A program made the position numbers and the translations under genes. A stretch of DNA of 7,617 nucleotides. Source: an uncultured Oscillospiraceae bacterium (GTDB lineage Bacteria; Bacillota; Clostridia; Oscillospirales; Ruminococcaceae). The DNA lies in assembly GCA_934456315.1 (NCBI GenBank), contig CAKSHG010000096.1, forward strand, positions 1 through 7,617. Reading direction: 5' to 3'. Below are positions 7,136 through 7,617 of the stretch, piece by piece; the stretch's first letter is position 1; each line of letters starts with the position of its first letter. The notes beneath the pieces were generated by a model that was not told the DNA's origin, did not search any database, and saw only the letters and a list, made by a program, of their open reading frames with translations.

Positions 7136-7166
7136 AAAAAATCCCCCGGGAAACCTCCCGGGGGAT
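7136..7166 (-). terminator. Intrinsic terminator of the sigma factor gene
   Basis: ATCCCCCGGGA (7141-7151) and TCCCGGGGGAT (7156-7166) form a perfect 11-bp GC-rich stem with a four-base loop, followed on the minus strand by a T-tract (7136-7140). The stem begins at the base right after the stop codon (7167-7169), so no downstream gene shares this transcript. Confidence 0.97.
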
Positions 7167-7617
7167 CTAATCGTCAACGTTCACGTCATGCTTCGCAAGA
7201 TAATCCCGCAGGTCGGCGCGGATACGGGAAAGCCGGGTCTTGACCGCCGTTTCGGTCATGCCCATGCCCTCCGCGATATCCCTTACCGACATGTTGAAGT
7301 AATACCGCGCCGTGAAGATATCGCGGTTCTTCGCCTTGCTGGAGTGCAGAAAATCGTTCAGCAGCCGCGTTATCTCGCGGCAGTCTGCGGTGTCCTCCAC
7401 CGCCGCCGAATCCGGCAGTACCTCCGCCAGCTCGCCGTAAAGCTCCTCGCAGGAGCGCCGCTTCAGGCTGTCGTAGTGGTTCAGCGCGGTATTCCGGACT
7501 ATCCGGCAGAGGTAGCCGCACAGCGACTCCGGGCGCCGCGGCGGTATAGCGTTCCACAGCTTGACGTAGCTGGTGCTCACCGCCTCCTCCGCGTCCTCAT
7601 AGCGCTTGAGGATACCT
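7167..7617 (-). CDS. RNA polymerase sigma-70 family factor, ECF-like (5' end outside window)
   Basis: The last 149 residues are visible and the frame is open to the window edge. The GTG at 7578-7580 is not the start: the upstream codons give KRYEDAEEAVSTSYVKLWNAI, the expected late region 2 of ECF-type sigma factors (compare EDAEEAVQDTYLKAW). PESLCGYLCRIVRNTALNHY continues region 2. After a variable acidic linker, NRDIFTARYYFNMSVRDIAE and GMGMTETAVKTRLSRIRADL form region 4 with its helix-turn-helix, which reads the -35 element. The protein directs RNA polymerase to a specific promoter set that cannot be told from this sequence. A strong terminator abuts the stop codon, so no anti-sigma gene follows it in the same transcript, although such genes often lie just downstream. 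I cannot name a specific subgroup. Confidence 0.88.
   Translation of the reverse strand, partial: GILKRYEDAEEAVSTSYVKLWNAIPPRRPESLCGYLCRIVRNTALNHYDSLKRRSCEELYGELAEVLPDSAAVEDTADCREITRLLNDFLHSSKAKNRDIFTARYYFNMSVRDIAEGMGMTETAVKTRLSRIRADLRDYLAKHDVNVDD

Noticed and set aside
7186..7557. Second minus-strand frame inside the sigma factor gene
   Set aside because: Its product is a glycine/arginine-rich out-of-frame reading of high-GC DNA; the overlapping frame has clear sigma region 2 and region 4 motifs.

Overview
The window looks like chromosomal DNA of a spore-forming Bacillota, most likely a member of class Clostridia (Ruminococcus/Oscillospiraceae-like). This is inferred from a SpoVS and YmdB pair next to a Gram-positive-type PurA, an rpsO-pnp pair, strong AGGAGG-like ribosome binding sites, near-consensus sigma-A promoters and compact intrinsic terminators. 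All convincingly identified genes lie on the minus strand, so transcription runs from high to low coordinates.

In transcription order the window holds: (1) the 3' part of an ECF-like sigma-70 factor gene (7167-7617, cut by the window edge), closed by a terminator that starts at its stop codon; (2) galE (6019-7026) behind a perfect TTGACA-17-TATAAT promoter; (3) rpsO (5564-5830) behind an extended -10 promoter and a structured leader of about 120 nt that probably lets S15 control its own translation; (4) an intrinsic terminator or attenuator and two further hairpins, then pnp (3275-5401) with a strong terminator; (5) an AT-rich island of about 0.6 kb (about 2640-3235) with one small gene resembling the WapI/DUF6228 type of immunity protein, followed by a possible 27-codon gene remnant and a terminator; (6) a purA-ymdB-spoVS unit (117-2489) behind an extended -10 promoter, with purA and ymdB overlapping by one base (TAATG). 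The first 75 bases may hold the 3' end of a convergent plus-strand gene, but this is weak.

Most genes are housekeeping: adenylate synthesis (PurA), RNA turnover (PNPase), the 30S ribosome (S15), nucleotide-sugar metabolism (GalE), and developmental or signalling regulators (YmdB, SpoVS). The parts most worth a second look are the RNA leaders of rpsO and pnp, the AT-rich orphan immunity-like gene inserted between pnp and purA, and the coupling of ymdB and spoVS to purA. I see no clear sign of an undescribed multi-gene system, CRISPR array, insertion sequence, tRNA or rRNA.
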